64,000 bases of DNA from an uncultured Flavobacteriales bacterium (GCA_938074325.1 CALJFZ010000002.1:62001-126000); one strand, 5' to 3'; shown: positions 25,169-34,285, numbered from the stretch's first letter. The notes: a model not told the origin generated them from the sequence alone. Numbers and translations are program-made.

Positions 25169-26260
25169 TTATTTCGGGAGGAATCCGGGTCGAACCACTT
25201 CAGCCGGGATGGCATTCTTCCGAATGCGGACGTAGACCGTGTTGCCAAGCTTGGCATCGGCCGTCTTGATGTAGCCCATGGCAATACTGTGCCCAAGTGT
25301 GGGTGAACTGGTTCCTGAGGTAATGCGACCGATGGCTTCGCCGGATTCGTTTTCAATGGTGTAGCCCTGCCTTGGAATGCCGCGTTCGGTGATGACCAGG
25401 CCGCGCAGGATTTCATTCGACCCGTTCTCTTTTTCGGTCTGCAATCGTTCGCTGTCCACGAAGGCTTTGGTGAATTTGGTAATCCATCCGAGGCCTGCTG
25501 CAATGGGAGATGTAGATTCATCGATGTCGTTCCCGTACAAGCAGAATCCGGCTTCCAGACGAAGGGTGTCCCGCGCCCCCAATCCGCATAAGGGTACACC
25601 GGCAGCTGCCAACGCCTGCCACACAGGAGCCGCATCAGCATTTTTGAGGTACAGTTCAAATCCACCCGCACCCGTGTATCCCGTGGCACTAACGAGGCAA
25701 GGTCGCCCACAGACCGTTCCGAATTGGAAGGTGTAATAGCCCATTTCGCCCACGGTGATGTCCTCACACAATGGTTGCAGCACAACTGCGGCCTCCGGGC
25801 CTTGAAGCGCAATCAACGACCAGGTATCAGACTCGTCTGTTAGGACCGCATCGAAGGAGTTGTTTTGTTGAATCCAATGCCAATCCTTGACGCGATTGGA
25901 TGCATTGACAACCAACATGAATTCATCGGCGGCCACGCAGTACACAAGCAGGTCATCAACGATGCCTCCCTTTCCATTGGGCATGCAGCTGTATTGCACC
26001 TTGCCAGGCACCAACTTGCTTGCGTCATTAGAAGAGATGTGTTGAACCAATTCCAATGCTTGGGGACCTTTCACACGGAATTCACCCATGTGGGATACAT
26101 CAAACATGCCGTAGCGATTGCGGACCGCGTGGTGCTCATCGACAAGTCCCGTGTAGGAGACGGGCATTGCGTATCCGGCGTAGGGGACCATTTTTGCGCC
26201 TGCTGCGGTATGCTCTGCGTGCAGCGCCGTTTGGATGAGAGGGGAATTAGCTTGCTCCAT
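25169..26260 (-). CDS. gcvT: Glycine cleavage system T protein (aminomethyltransferase)
   Basis: A 363-residue folate-dependent aminomethyltransferase, the T protein of the glycine cleavage complex; it transfers the methylene group to tetrahydrofolate and releases ammonia. Visible motifs include MPVSYTGLVDEHHAVRNR, MFDVSHMGEFRVKG, GLGARDTLRLEAG and the C-terminal TSGTSSPTLGHSIAMGYI. The length is normal. The P and H protein genes are not in the window. It follows the WbqC-like gene by 17 bp on the same strand. Confidence 0.96.
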   Translation of the reverse strand: MEQANSPLIQTALHAEHTAAGAKMVPYAGYAMPVSYTGLVDEHHAVRNRYGMFDVSHMGEFRVKGPQALELVQHISSNDASKLVPGKVQYSCMPNGKGGIVDDLLVYCVAADEFMLVVNASNRVKDWHWIQQNNSFDAVLTDESDTWSLIALQGPEAAVVLQPLCEDITVGEMGYYTFQFGTVCGRPCLVSATGYTGAGGFELYLKNADAAPVWQALAAAGVPLCGLGARDTLRLEAGFCLYGNDIDESTSPIAAGLGWITKFTKAFVDSERLQTEKENGSNEILRGLVITERGIPRQGYTIENESGEAIGRITSGTSSPTLGHSIAMGYIKTADAKLGNTVYVRIRKNAIPAEVVRPGFLPK

Positions 26261-26277
26261 TGTGGCGCGAAATTACG

Positions 26278-26931
26278 CTAAGATGTGGGAGCAGACACCA
26301 ATTGGAAGATTTCAGATTGAAGGGCATTTGGCCCCAAAACAAAAAGTGCATCGAGCACAGAACAGCCCCCAACAAATCCATGAGCGGGTTCAAAGAGTTG
26401 CAGGTACCGATGATAGGTCCAGCCGTCTCCTCGAAGGGATGGCTTGATGCGAAGATCGTGAGTGACTGAGCCGATTGACGGTGCTTGCTCAGTCCGTTGA
26501 GGCAAGGGCCAATTGCATTGTTTGCACACCCAGGCAATGGATGCCCAATTCCAATCGTTCAAGGTTTTGCGGTCGACATCTGTCTGTGGAAGAAAGGTCA
26601 TCCACAGCTCGAATAGCTCGTCTTTGAAATGCTCGAAGAATGCGCTGTTGCCGTAAGCCGTTTCTAATGTTCTCCAAGCATGAATCGGAGCTTGATGTGC
26701 AGAGAGGAAGGGTACCTTTGCGTCACCATCACCGTGTTGGATGGGAAAGCTGATGACTTGCCTTCCTTGCGGTCCCGAAATAACCAGCCGATTTCGCAGG
26801 GTCTGTTTCTGGTATGAGGCGCTTGTGTCAACGGGTGCGCCGTGTAGCGCCACCGCCCACCAGTGCAACGGAGGGAATGGACAAAGCGGCAGGCAACCGG
26901 TTATTGGACCCCCTTGAACATCCGGTCCCAT
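26278..26931 (-). CDS. WbqC-like family protein
   Basis: A 217-residue protein matching the WbqC-like family: LCPFPPLHWWAVALHG at the N-terminus, NRLVISGPQGRQVISFPIQ, and APIHAWRTLETAYGNSAFF. The family is found in Bacteroidota next to lepB; the biochemical role is uncertain. The start at ATG 26931 overlaps the end of lepB by 31 bp; longer readings lie deep inside lepB and are rejected. The gcvT gene follows after 17 bp. Confidence 0.85.
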   Translation of the reverse strand: MGPDVQGGPITGCLPLCPFPPLHWWAVALHGAPVDTSASYQKQTLRNRLVISGPQGRQVISFPIQHGDGDAKVPFLSAHQAPIHAWRTLETAYGNSAFFEHFKDELFELWMTFLPQTDVDRKTLNDWNWASIAWVCKQCNWPLPQRTEQAPSIGSVTHDLRIKPSLRGDGWTYHRYLQLFEPAHGFVGGCSVLDALFVLGPNALQSEIFQLVSAPTS

Positions 26932-28484
26932 CGGATTTTGCTTTCGCCGTGTTGGGCGGCGTTTTGCTTGGAGAACCAAACGAAGGAGGCTCGGCCGACA
27001 ATGTGTGTTTCCGGCACAAATCCCCACATCCTTGAGTCTGCAGAACGGTGCCGGTTGTCGCCCATCATCCAATAGTAGTCCAATTCGAAGGTGTACGATG
27101 AGGCCGAAACACCGTCAATGACTACCTCGTCACCGCTTTGTTCAAGCGTGTGCCCTTCGTACGTGGAAATTGCTCTGCGGTAGAGGGCGAGGTTGCGGTC
27201 GTTGAGTTCAATGGTCATTCCGCGCTTTGGCAGCGTGATGGGGCCAAAGTTGTCCGGATCCCATGCATTGAATTCAAGAGAATAGGAGTTGGGGAACATT
27301 TCCAACCTCCCGCGGCGGTAACTCAAATCCACCCGTTCAATGGAAGAGGCCATCCCGCTATTCTCAAGTTGAATACGCTCAGCCACTGTCAAAGCCCAAT
27401 TGGCTTCCAATGAACGGTTGTCACCGGGGCCATCGATGTTGGTCAATCCCAATCCCTTGTGTGCACGGCGCTTTTCCATGGGAGATGGGAATGTGACCTT
27501 GTATTCAAATTGCACGCCAGCGGGGGGTGCCAGCGCTTCTCCGTCAATGAACAATTGCCCACCTTCGGCGTGAATGGTTTCACCGGGCAACGCCACGCAG
27601 CGCTTGACATAGTTTTCGGTTTTGTCCAAAGGACGGGCACGGATTCCAAACCGCTTTTGCAATGCAGAACGCGCCGCCTTTTCATAGGGTTCCGGATCAT
27701 TCACATAGGCCTCTACATTCCCTCCGGCACGTTTGATGGCTTCCATGCGCAATATGGCGTAATAGTCGTGGCCGGCCCATTGCGGATCGACGACGATGGT
27801 GTCCCCGTGTGGGAAGTTGAATACCACTGCGTCGTAGCGTTCAACCTGGCGAATGCCGGGAAGTCGTTTATAGGGGAGGGCAAACCACTCGGTGTAACTG
27901 GGCACCATCGATCCGGGCAGAGCATTGTGGATCAAGGGAATGGATACCGGGGTCTGGGGGACCTTAGGTCCGTAACTAGTCTTACTGACGTAGAGGTAAT
28001 CGCCGACCAACATGCTTCCTTCCATTGAACCAGTGGGAATCATGAATGCTTCGAAGATGAACGTGCGTACGATAGAGGCCACCACTAGCGCCCACAAGAT
28101 GCTCTCACCCCATTCACGTCCTGTTGATTTTTTCTTGTTGGTCCAATCCCTCGGCCCGGCGTACTCCGCTGCTGATCGGCTCAAGACCGGCAAAAACACC
28201 CAGGGCAAGGCCCCTTGTTTCCATTGTGCCGATGTCGATCGTTCGCCGTAGGCAATGCCGAGTTCTACTTGCATGATGACCAACATGATGAGGTTGACAC
28301 CCGGGATGATGAGCAACAAAATCCAATACCAAGGTCGCTTGATCGCCTTCAACCAAGTCCAATAGTTCAACCCCGGCACATACCCGTATGATTTGTTCAA
28401 TCCCGCCCGTTCGAAGAGGCTGGGAAGGAAAACCACGTGTTCAAGAAGCAAGAGGATGAGGAGAATCCAGGGTATCAATTCCAT
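26901..28484 (-). CDS. lepB: Signal peptidase I, long Bacteroidota form
   Basis: A 527-residue membrane peptidase that removes Sec signal peptides. Hydrophobic segments lie at about 5-20, 52-72 and 128-145. The catalytic Ser is about 153 (IPTGSMEGSMLVGD) and the general-base Lys about 294 (ENYVKRCVALPGE). The conserved late box is YWMMGDNRHRSADSRMWGFV. The Ser-Lys distance is about 141 residues versus about 55 in E. coli, so the catalytic domain carries a large insertion typical of the group. It lies 31 bp after the DUF5683 gene. In other Bacteroidota dapB is usually found between these genes, but it is absent here. Confidence 0.96.
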   Translation of the reverse strand: MELIPWILLILLLLEHVVFLPSLFERAGLNKSYGYVPGLNYWTWLKAIKRPWYWILLLIIPGVNLIMLVIMQVELGIAYGERSTSAQWKQGALPWVFLPVLSRSAAEYAGPRDWTNKKKSTGREWGESILWALVVASIVRTFIFEAFMIPTGSMEGSMLVGDYLYVSKTSYGPKVPQTPVSIPLIHNALPGSMVPSYTEWFALPYKRLPGIRQVERYDAVVFNFPHGDTIVVDPQWAGHDYYAILRMEAIKRAGGNVEAYVNDPEPYEKAARSALQKRFGIRARPLDKTENYVKRCVALPGETIHAEGGQLFIDGEALAPPAGVQFEYKVTFPSPMEKRRAHKGLGLTNIDGPGDNRSLEANWALTVAERIQLENSGMASSIERVDLSYRRGRLEMFPNSYSLEFNAWDPDNFGPITLPKRGMTIELNDRNLALYRRAISTYEGHTLEQSGDEVVIDGVSASSYTFELDYYWMMGDNRHRSADSRMWGFVPETHIVGRASFVWFSKQNAAQHGESKIRWDRMFKGVQ

Positions 28485-28515
28485 GTGTCAGTCATTTAGC
28501 TTGAGGCGCCTCGCG

Positions 28516-29097
28516 CTAGCGTCGGCCCAAGTTCGGAAAATTATCACGTGAAACTTCCCAACGTATCACAAGCCCTCCACCGAATTGGTTGGGGCTCAAG
28601 AAAAGGGGGGCACAGTGCAGGGATAAATCTTCACTGACGTCAAACCGCAGCAGGTTGGCATCCACATGCGCGTCCAAGATGCTCAGCGCGTGCACGCCCG
28701 CCAAAGCAAACCAGCTCAAGTCCCTTTGCCTTCGGTAGAAAGCCTCCTCACTTCGCGCCGTCTGCAAGGCGGTCGCATAGTTGACCACCGTTGCAGGGTC
28801 GGCAAGTTCCAATTCGATCAGTTGGTTGCGTGCATTTTTCAGCTGATTGCGATTGTAACCGATGGCACTCACGCACCAAGCGACACCGCCCCATACGATG
28901 GGTGCTTTCCAGTACTTGCGGTTGGCGAGTTGTCCCGCTCCTGGCAACGCAGCGGCCCATTTCGTGGTACGCTGTATGCGGAGAGTCTCAAGGGAGTCTA
29001 GTTCAGTGATGGTCGGAGTTTGAGCAAAGGCCTGCGCAGTGAATAGCACTGCAGCTGCAACGCACCCTACCCACCTTAACGTTTGCTTGAACTTCAA
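28516..29097 (-). CDS. DUF5683 family membrane-associated protein
   Basis: A 193-residue protein with a signal peptide (cleavage near AQAFAQ). The DUF5683 core is WAAALPGAGQLANRKYWKAPIVW, followed by GYNRNQLKNARNQL and a second hydrophobic region (FALAGVHALSILDAHVDA). The function is unknown; the family sits after parB in many Bacteroidota, as here (4-bp overlap). The 3' part of the gene contains a degenerate parS-like palindrome (28540-28555). Confidence 0.88.
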   Translation of the reverse strand: MKFKQTLRWVGCVAAAVLFTAQAFAQTPTITELDSLETLRIQRTTKWAAALPGAGQLANRKYWKAPIVWGGVAWCVSAIGYNRNQLKNARNQLIELELADPATVVNYATALQTARSEEAFYRRQRDLSWFALAGVHALSILDAHVDANLLRFDVSEDLSLHCAPLFLSPNQFGGGLVIRWEVSRDNFPNLGRR

Positions 29098-29990
29098 AGT
29101 CCCAATAGGTTCAGAATGCGATCGAGGCCTTCAGCATTTTCGTAGGACAGTTCGATTTTCCCACCGCCGGACTTGTCTTTTTTGAGCCTCGTCTTATTCC
29201 CGAATTTCAGTCTCAAGTCCGCTTGAACTTGCTGTTCGTTGAAGGTGAGAATGGGTTTGTTTTTGGTCTGTCCGGCCGGCTTGACCTCTTTTTTTACGCG
29301 CGCCAAGGCTTCCACTGCACGGACCGATAGTTGTTCGGACTGGATGCGGTCAAAAACGGATTTTTGCCAGGTTGCATCGTCGATGCCAATCAACGCCCTG
29401 GCATGCCCCATGCTGATTTCTTTGTGCCGCACTGCCAGCTGCATATCTGCAGGCAATTGCAGCAACCGAACATAGTTGGTGATGGTCGAACGGTTCTTGC
29501 CAAGTCGGGCCCCTAAATCTTCGTGGGTCAATTCACATTCATCGATCAATCGTTTGAACGAAATGGCGATTTCAATGGCGTGTAGATCTTCCCGCTGAAT
29601 GTTCTCAACCAATGCCATTTCGAGCAAGGTTTGGTCATTCACTTCCCGGATGTAAGCAGGCACTTCTTCAAGTCCAGCGAGTTGGGCTGCGCGGAATCGA
29701 CGCTCACCTGAGATGATTTGGTATTTATCGGCGCGAACGCGGTGAACGGTGATGGGCTGAATGATGCCCAATTCCCGAATGCTCTGAGCAAGCTCTTCCA
29801 ATGGGGCCTGATCAAATTCCCGCCTGGGCTGGTCGGGATTGTTGTCGATCTGTGAAATGGTCAGGGAGCAGATGCTTCCAGCCATGCTACCGATGACGGG
29901 AGGGGTGCCTGGCGAAGGGGCTTCGGAAGGAGTGGGTGCTCCCGGCAGCAAGGCACCAAGGCCTCTTCCGAGCGCTTGCTTTTTCGACAT
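29094..29990 (-). CDS. parB: Chromosome-partitioning protein ParB
   Basis: A 298-residue ParB/Spo0J-type protein. The N-terminal ParB/Srx-like domain has NPDQPRREFD, SIRELGIIQPITVHR and ISGERRFRAAQLAGL, the CTP-binding box region. The central helix-turn-helix domain (LGKNRSTITNYVRLLQLP) binds parS. The C-terminal part is a dimerisation tail. It lies 11 bp after parA and overlaps DUF5683 by 4 bp. Confidence 0.97.
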   Translation of the reverse strand: MSKKQALGRGLGALLPGAPTPSEAPSPGTPPVIGSMAGSICSLTISQIDNNPDQPRREFDQAPLEELAQSIRELGIIQPITVHRVRADKYQIISGERRFRAAQLAGLEEVPAYIREVNDQTLLEMALVENIQREDLHAIEIAISFKRLIDECELTHEDLGARLGKNRSTITNYVRLLQLPADMQLAVRHKEISMGHARALIGIDDATWQKSVFDRIQSEQLSVRAVEALARVKKEVKPAGQTKNKPILTFNEQQVQADLRLKFGNKTRLKKDKSGGGKIELSYENAEGLDRILNLLGL

Positions 29991-30001
29991 GTTCTGCTCC
30001 G

Positions 30002-30814
30002 TTAACCGTTGGAAATCGGGATGATTTTCTCCTCGTCCGTCATCTGCGTCATTTGGTTCCGCTGTAGGATTTCCCTAGCGAGGTTGAGGTAGTTGATGGA
30101 CCCCTTCGACGAAGCATCGTGCATGATGATGGATTCACCGAAGCTTGGTGCCTCTCCTAACCGCGTATTCCGGTGGATGATGGTCTTCATGACCAAATCC
30201 TGGAAATGGGTTCTTACTTCGTCTACAACCTGGTTGGCCAAGCGCAAGCGGGTGTCGTACATGGTGAGAAGAATGCCCTCCACTTCCAATTGGTCGTTCA
30301 GGCCGTTTTGAACAATTTTGATCGTGTTCAACAGTTTGCCGAGGCCCTCGAGTGCGAAGTACTCGCATTGAACAGGGATCAAAACGGAATCGGCTCCGAC
30401 CAGGGAATTGATGGTGATCAACCCCAGGCTGGGTGAGCAATCGACAATAATGAAGTCGTATTGATCGCGAACCGTGTCGATGGCTTTGCGCAGCTGGTGC
30501 TCACGTTCCGCCTTTGAAATCAATTCAATTTCAGCTCCCACCAGATCAATGCGGGCCGGTAACAGATCAAGGTTGGGGCTTGAGGTGGTGACAATGGAAT
30601 CAGCAATATTCGAACCTCCAAGCAGCGCTTCATAGGTGCCGTTTTTCACTTGGGAGAGTTCGATTCCCAATCCTGAGGTAGCGTTCGCTTGGGGGTCCGC
30701 ATCGATGAGCAGGGTTTTGTACTCAAGCACGCCAAAACAAGCTCCTAAGTTGATGGCTGTCGTGGTTTTGCCCACACCGCCTTTCTGATTCGCTACTGCT
30801 ATGACTTTACCCAT
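30002..30814 (-). CDS. parA: Chromosome-partitioning ATPase ParA/Soj
   Basis: A 270-residue Walker-type partition ATPase. The deviant Walker A is NQKGGVGKTTTAINL (residues about 9-23), Walker A' is LLIDADPQANAT, and Walker B is FIIVDCSPSLGLIT. It works with ParB and parS sites to segregate the chromosome origin. It is the first gene of the parA-parB-DUF5683-lepB-wbqC run. A -7-like element is present about 100 bases upstream. Confidence 0.97.
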   Translation of the reverse strand: MGKVIAVANQKGGVGKTTTAINLGACFGVLEYKTLLIDADPQANATSGLGIELSQVKNGTYEALLGGSNIADSIVTTSSPNLDLLPARIDLVGAEIELISKAEREHQLRKAIDTVRDQYDFIIVDCSPSLGLITINSLVGADSVLIPVQCEYFALEGLGKLLNTIKIVQNGLNDQLEVEGILLTMYDTRLRLANQVVDEVRTHFQDLVMKTIIHRNTRLGEAPSFGESIIMHDASSKGSINYLNLAREILQRNQMTQMTDEEKIIPISNG

Positions 30815-30916
30815 TGGAAACGCGTTTAGATCGATTCGAAGAACACCGTCAGTCGGTTAATCCCTAACGGATTTGAATGCCGTTTTCTTGCGTTTTGCAC
30901 CTGTTCCGACCACTCT

Positions 30917-30924
30917 CAAAGGTA
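30917..30924 (-). promoter_or_regulatory. -7 promoter element upstream of parA
   Basis: On the minus strand these bases read TACCTTTG, matching TAnnTTTG. A weak -33 candidate (TTCG) lies 22 bases further upstream. It would give a 5' leader of about 95 bases before parA. The 198-bp gap between the DUF3276 gene and parA holds no gene. Confidence 0.35.
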
Positions 30925-31012
30925 AAAGGTTGAAAAGAGAAGCGCGCGAAAAGTTATTCACCGTTCCGCGCGCTCGTGTTCAGTATATCTGGTCCACAGG
31001 GGACCGTTGCTT

Positions 31013-31387
31013 CTACAAATCGTCAAAGCTGATGTCGTCCGACGCATCGGCCGCATTCCCATCGTTCGAAGCTTCCATTGGTTCTTCTTGTTCCTTGGCT
31101 TTTCGCTCGGCGATTGGATCCCGGTAATTACCAGTGGCCATGAGTTCTTGGATTTTTTCTACAGCATCGACAAAGCCTTCTTCGAAGTTGGCAAAGTCTT
31201 CGCGATACAAGAAAATTTTGTGCTTTTGGTAATGCACATTTCCGTCGTCATCAAAACGCCGCTTGCTTTCCGTTATAGTCATGTACAAGTCCTGCCCGCG
31301 CGTGGCCTTGACATCAAAGAAGTAGGTGCGCTTACCGGCGCGGACTGGACGAGAATAAATCTCCTCGCGGTTGTTTTGATCGCTCAT
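31013..31387 (-). CDS. DUF3276 (PUR-domain) nucleic-acid-binding protein
   Basis: A 124-residue protein of the DUF3276 family, with motifs RPVRAGKRTYFFDVKATRG, LYMTITESKRRFDDDGNV and HKIFLYREDFANF. The family has the PUR repeat fold seen in the Borrelia BpuR and eukaryotic Pur-alpha proteins and binds single-stranded DNA or RNA. The C-terminal 35 residues are acidic and probably disordered (EEPMEASNDGNAADASDD). It is monocistronic, with a good promoter directly upstream. Confidence 0.92.
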   Translation of the reverse strand: MSDQNNREEIYSRPVRAGKRTYFFDVKATRGQDLYMTITESKRRFDDDGNVHYQKHKIFLYREDFANFEEGFVDAVEKIQELMATGNYRDPIAERKAKEQEEPMEASNDGNAADASDDISFDDL

Positions 31388-31406
31388 CTTTCAAACTCTA
31401 TCGTTG

Positions 31407-31438
31407 CTAATATATTCGCCGCGGTGTAATAACCAAAA
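31407..31438 (-). promoter_or_regulatory. Promoter of the DUF3276 gene
   Basis: On the minus strand TTTTG (31438-31434) is followed by a 19-base spacer and TATATTAG (31414-31407), one mismatch from TAnnTTTG. The spacing is that of primary Bacteroidota promoters. The predicted transcription start near 31400 leaves a short leader before ATG 31387. Confidence 0.55.
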
Positions 31439-31462
31439 CATCGGAGCGAAATCTGACGGCTA

Positions 31463-34171
31463 TCAGCGCAACAATTGGAGGTGGCCTCTGTAGGTGTGAG
31501 GCATGGCAAGAAGGTCTGAAATGAAGGCTTCGTAGAAGTAAAGGCCATCGGGGGCGAAATGCTCACCATCGCCGACCTGTCCGAGCCATGGTTCGTTTTT
31601 CGAGTCGGTTTGCCAGACCAATTCACCCCAACGGTTGTAGACGATGAGCCGGTATTCTGATACTCCCAGCGCCACTGGAATCCAGACGTCGTTCAGTCCG
31701 TCGTGATCAGGGGTGAAGGCATTCGGCGCGTAAAAGACGGTCCCCGATACGGCCACTTGTCCTACCGCGGTGTTGGTACATCCGGCTTCATTGACGACCG
31801 TCTGTACAACATCGAAATAGCCCCCGTCGCTGTAGGTGTAGGTGCCGCTGCAATCACTCGACGAACCGCCGTCACCAAAGTTGTAGAAGCACTGAACATT
31901 GCCCGTTGCAAGCGTTTCAAACGCGATTTCCGGATTGAGGATGTCCACTTGGTTGGGCGTGATGTCAAACCCTGCAGTTGGAATGGGCTGTACTTCGACC
32001 AGGCCGGACTGGGTTAAGTTCAACTCCTGGCTGCAAAAGCCTGATGCATTCATGGTCAACGTGACGCTGTAAGTGCCTGGATTTTCGTAGACGTGTACAG
32101 GCTCAGCAGCGTAGGATGTGGTCCCATCGCCAAAATCCCAAGTATAGGTCGTCGCGGTTTCGGTCGCGCTGGTGTTGGTAAACGAAACGCTGTGGGGTGG
32201 ACAGCCGATGGATGGACCTCCTTGGAATCCAATCGACGGATCAGCAATGACCCAGACTTCTTGACTGGCGGTGATTTCGCATCCGTTGGCAACGGCCGTC
32301 ACTTCCACTGTGTAGGTTCCGGGTTCAGCGTAGACCAAATTAGAAACGGTTGCGCCATTGACCGTTGCACTCACAGTTTCCCCACCAAAGTCCCAGGCGT
32401 AAGTCGTAATGGGATCGTTTTCGATCAGCGGGACCAAGGAGAAATTGTTTGTCGAAAAGCATTCCGGATCGGGTGCTTCAAATGACGGATCGATCACCGG
32501 GAAAATTTCAACCGTGGCGTAGGCTGTGTCGGAACACGTGTAAGGTGCTGAAACGATCAATTCAACCGTGTAAACGCCATCGCTTGGGTAGGTGTAGGAA
32601 GGCGATTCCTCATCGGATGTGTCGTCGCTTGTGCCCACCACACCGAAATCCCACGACCACGATTCTGCATTGGTGGACAGGCTCTCAAAATCAAAGTCAA
32701 AGCCCTGACAGAACGAACTCTGATTGGCGACAGACGCGGTGGGAGCTGGCGGTGCCTCCCAGGTGAAATTGACGGATGATTCGCAACCGTAGTGCTCTGC
32801 GTCCAGCGTGACGGTCCATTCATCTGCATTTGCAAACGTGACCCAATCGGTGGTCAATCCATTTTGGCTGTTGGGCAAACCGGCAATGAGGTCCCACGTG
32901 AGTGTAGTGTTGTCTGTGAATGCACCATTTGCCTGTAGATCAAATGCTTCAGTGCCATTGAGGCATGCAAAATCTATAACCTCCACATCGAGATCCAACG
33001 GCTCGTACACATAAAATACCTGCGATGAAGTATCCGCGCATGGCCAGGTTGGGTTAGCGATGAGGGTCACCGTGTAAACCCCAGTGTCGGGGTACGTGTA
33101 GCTGGGCTCACTCAACGTGCTGATGTCCGTGTCAATTCCAGGAACCCCAAAGTCCCACAATAAGCTTTGCGCGCCGATGCTGTTTTCGCTGAAGGACATG
33201 GTTTCCCCGATGCACAATTGGTTGTCCGTTTGCGGTTGGGCAGCAGAAATAATGGTCGGATCGCACATGACCACGTTGAATTGGAAGTCCCTCATCACCG
33301 TACTCAACAATTCACCGTCGCGGTATTCCGCAACGCAAATGCCGATTACATAAGCGCCCGGGGTGGTGGGGAAGCCGGTGATCTGTCCTGTTTCAGGATT
33401 AATATCTAAAGGAGGATTGGAAGGAATGGGGTCCGTGGCACTGTAACCGCCGCCCCATGGAATGTTCGAGAACGTCGAGGCCGGTTGTGGATTGGGTGAA
33501 GGGTCGTTAGGAGTTCCACCATCCAAGGGGGTACAGAAGGAGTAGACCAACGAGTCGCCGTCAGCATCGGTCGCACTTTGATCGAGGAAGAAATCGAAAT
33601 TGGTGCATATGGCCTCCGGCGGGTATTCGTTGAACTGAGGGCTGCTGTTCGGGTTGCTGTCGTTGGTAAACGGAGGAATCTGTGTGGTGAGAGTGATGCC
33701 TACATCGCCGGGGTTTGGAATATTCGCAATGCCAGGATTCCTGCAGCATCGTTGGAAAATGAGGTCATATCCAACATCGCTGGCCGGTAAGTTAACTACG
33801 ATGGTGTACTCCAGTCGTTGAAGGCACAGGTCCGGTGGAAGGTTACCACATGGATTTTCCAAAATAGTTTCTAACGGCTCAATGGAGGCCTCGATGAGGT
33901 CAACGTTGTACTGAGCGTACAGGTTGTTCGCCTCGTAGATTCCCAACTTGATTTCTGGATCGAGATTGGTTCCACCGCTTTGCCAACCGCTGGGCTCGAC
34001 GCTACTGTTGTAGCATTCTCGGTAAAAAATAAGCGTGATTTCGAAATCACCGTCTCCCAAGTAATCGTAGTAGATCTCACCTCCCATTGCATGGGCGGCC
34101 AAGCACTGTGCAGTTTGTGTCGCAAACCATGCGAGTAACAAGACCTTTGTAAGAAGGACCGGCAGTTTCAT
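31463..34171 (-). CDS. Large PKD-domain T9SS cargo with type B (gliding-associated) C-terminal domain
   Basis: A 902-residue secreted protein with a signal peptide (MKLPVLLTKVLLLAWFATQT). Residues about 30-330 form a beta-rich N-terminal region (GEIYYDYLGDGDFEITLIFYR). PKD-like repeats follow (SLLWDFGVPG with YTYPDTGVYTVTLIAN; SWSWDFGVVG with YTYPSDGVYTVELIV; YTWDFGDGTTSY). It ends in the type B sorting domain (APNAFTPDHDGLNDVWIP, YNRWGELVWQT, HTYRGHLQLLR). It is exported by T9SS and probably acts at the surface; adhesion is possible. The start at ATG 34171 was chosen for the signal peptide; ATG 34195 is an alternative. Confidence 0.92.
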   Translation of the reverse strand: MKLPVLLTKVLLLAWFATQTAQCLAAHAMGGEIYYDYLGDGDFEITLIFYRECYNSSVEPSGWQSGGTNLDPEIKLGIYEANNLYAQYNVDLIEASIEPLETILENPCGNLPPDLCLQRLEYTIVVNLPASDVGYDLIFQRCCRNPGIANIPNPGDVGITLTTQIPPFTNDSNPNSSPQFNEYPPEAICTNFDFFLDQSATDADGDSLVYSFCTPLDGGTPNDPSPNPQPASTFSNIPWGGGYSATDPIPSNPPLDINPETGQITGFPTTPGAYVIGICVAEYRDGELLSTVMRDFQFNVVMCDPTIISAAQPQTDNQLCIGETMSFSENSIGAQSLLWDFGVPGIDTDISTLSEPSYTYPDTGVYTVTLIANPTWPCADTSSQVFYVYEPLDLDVEVIDFACLNGTEAFDLQANGAFTDNTTLTWDLIAGLPNSQNGLTTDWVTFANADEWTVTLDAEHYGCESSVNFTWEAPPAPTASVANQSSFCQGFDFDFESLSTNAESWSWDFGVVGTSDDTSDEESPSYTYPSDGVYTVELIVSAPYTCSDTAYATVEIFPVIDPSFEAPDPECFSTNNFSLVPLIENDPITTYAWDFGGETVSATVNGATVSNLVYAEPGTYTVEVTAVANGCEITASQEVWVIADPSIGFQGGPSIGCPPHSVSFTNTSATETATTYTWDFGDGTTSYAAEPVHVYENPGTYSVTLTMNASGFCSQELNLTQSGLVEVQPIPTAGFDITPNQVDILNPEIAFETLATGNVQCFYNFGDGGSSSDCSGTYTYSDGGYFDVVQTVVNEAGCTNTAVGQVAVSGTVFYAPNAFTPDHDGLNDVWIPVALGVSEYRLIVYNRWGELVWQTDSKNEPWLGQVGDGEHFAPDGLYFYEAFISDLLAMPHTYRGHLQLLR

Positions 34172-34285
34172 TTTCTGTAGGTACGTTGCAGACATGCAAA
34201 ACGTTGGAGTAAAAATATAACATCCTACAGGGGGGATTGGTTGCAACCTGCGTAACTTTCAAGCGTGGAAGAAGAAAATAAGCGC

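Noticed and set aside
30954-30962. DnaA-box-like TTATTCACC upstream of parA
   Set aside because: It is isolated; the same 9-mer occurs at 54779 inside a gene, and no cluster or AT-rich unwinding region is next to it.
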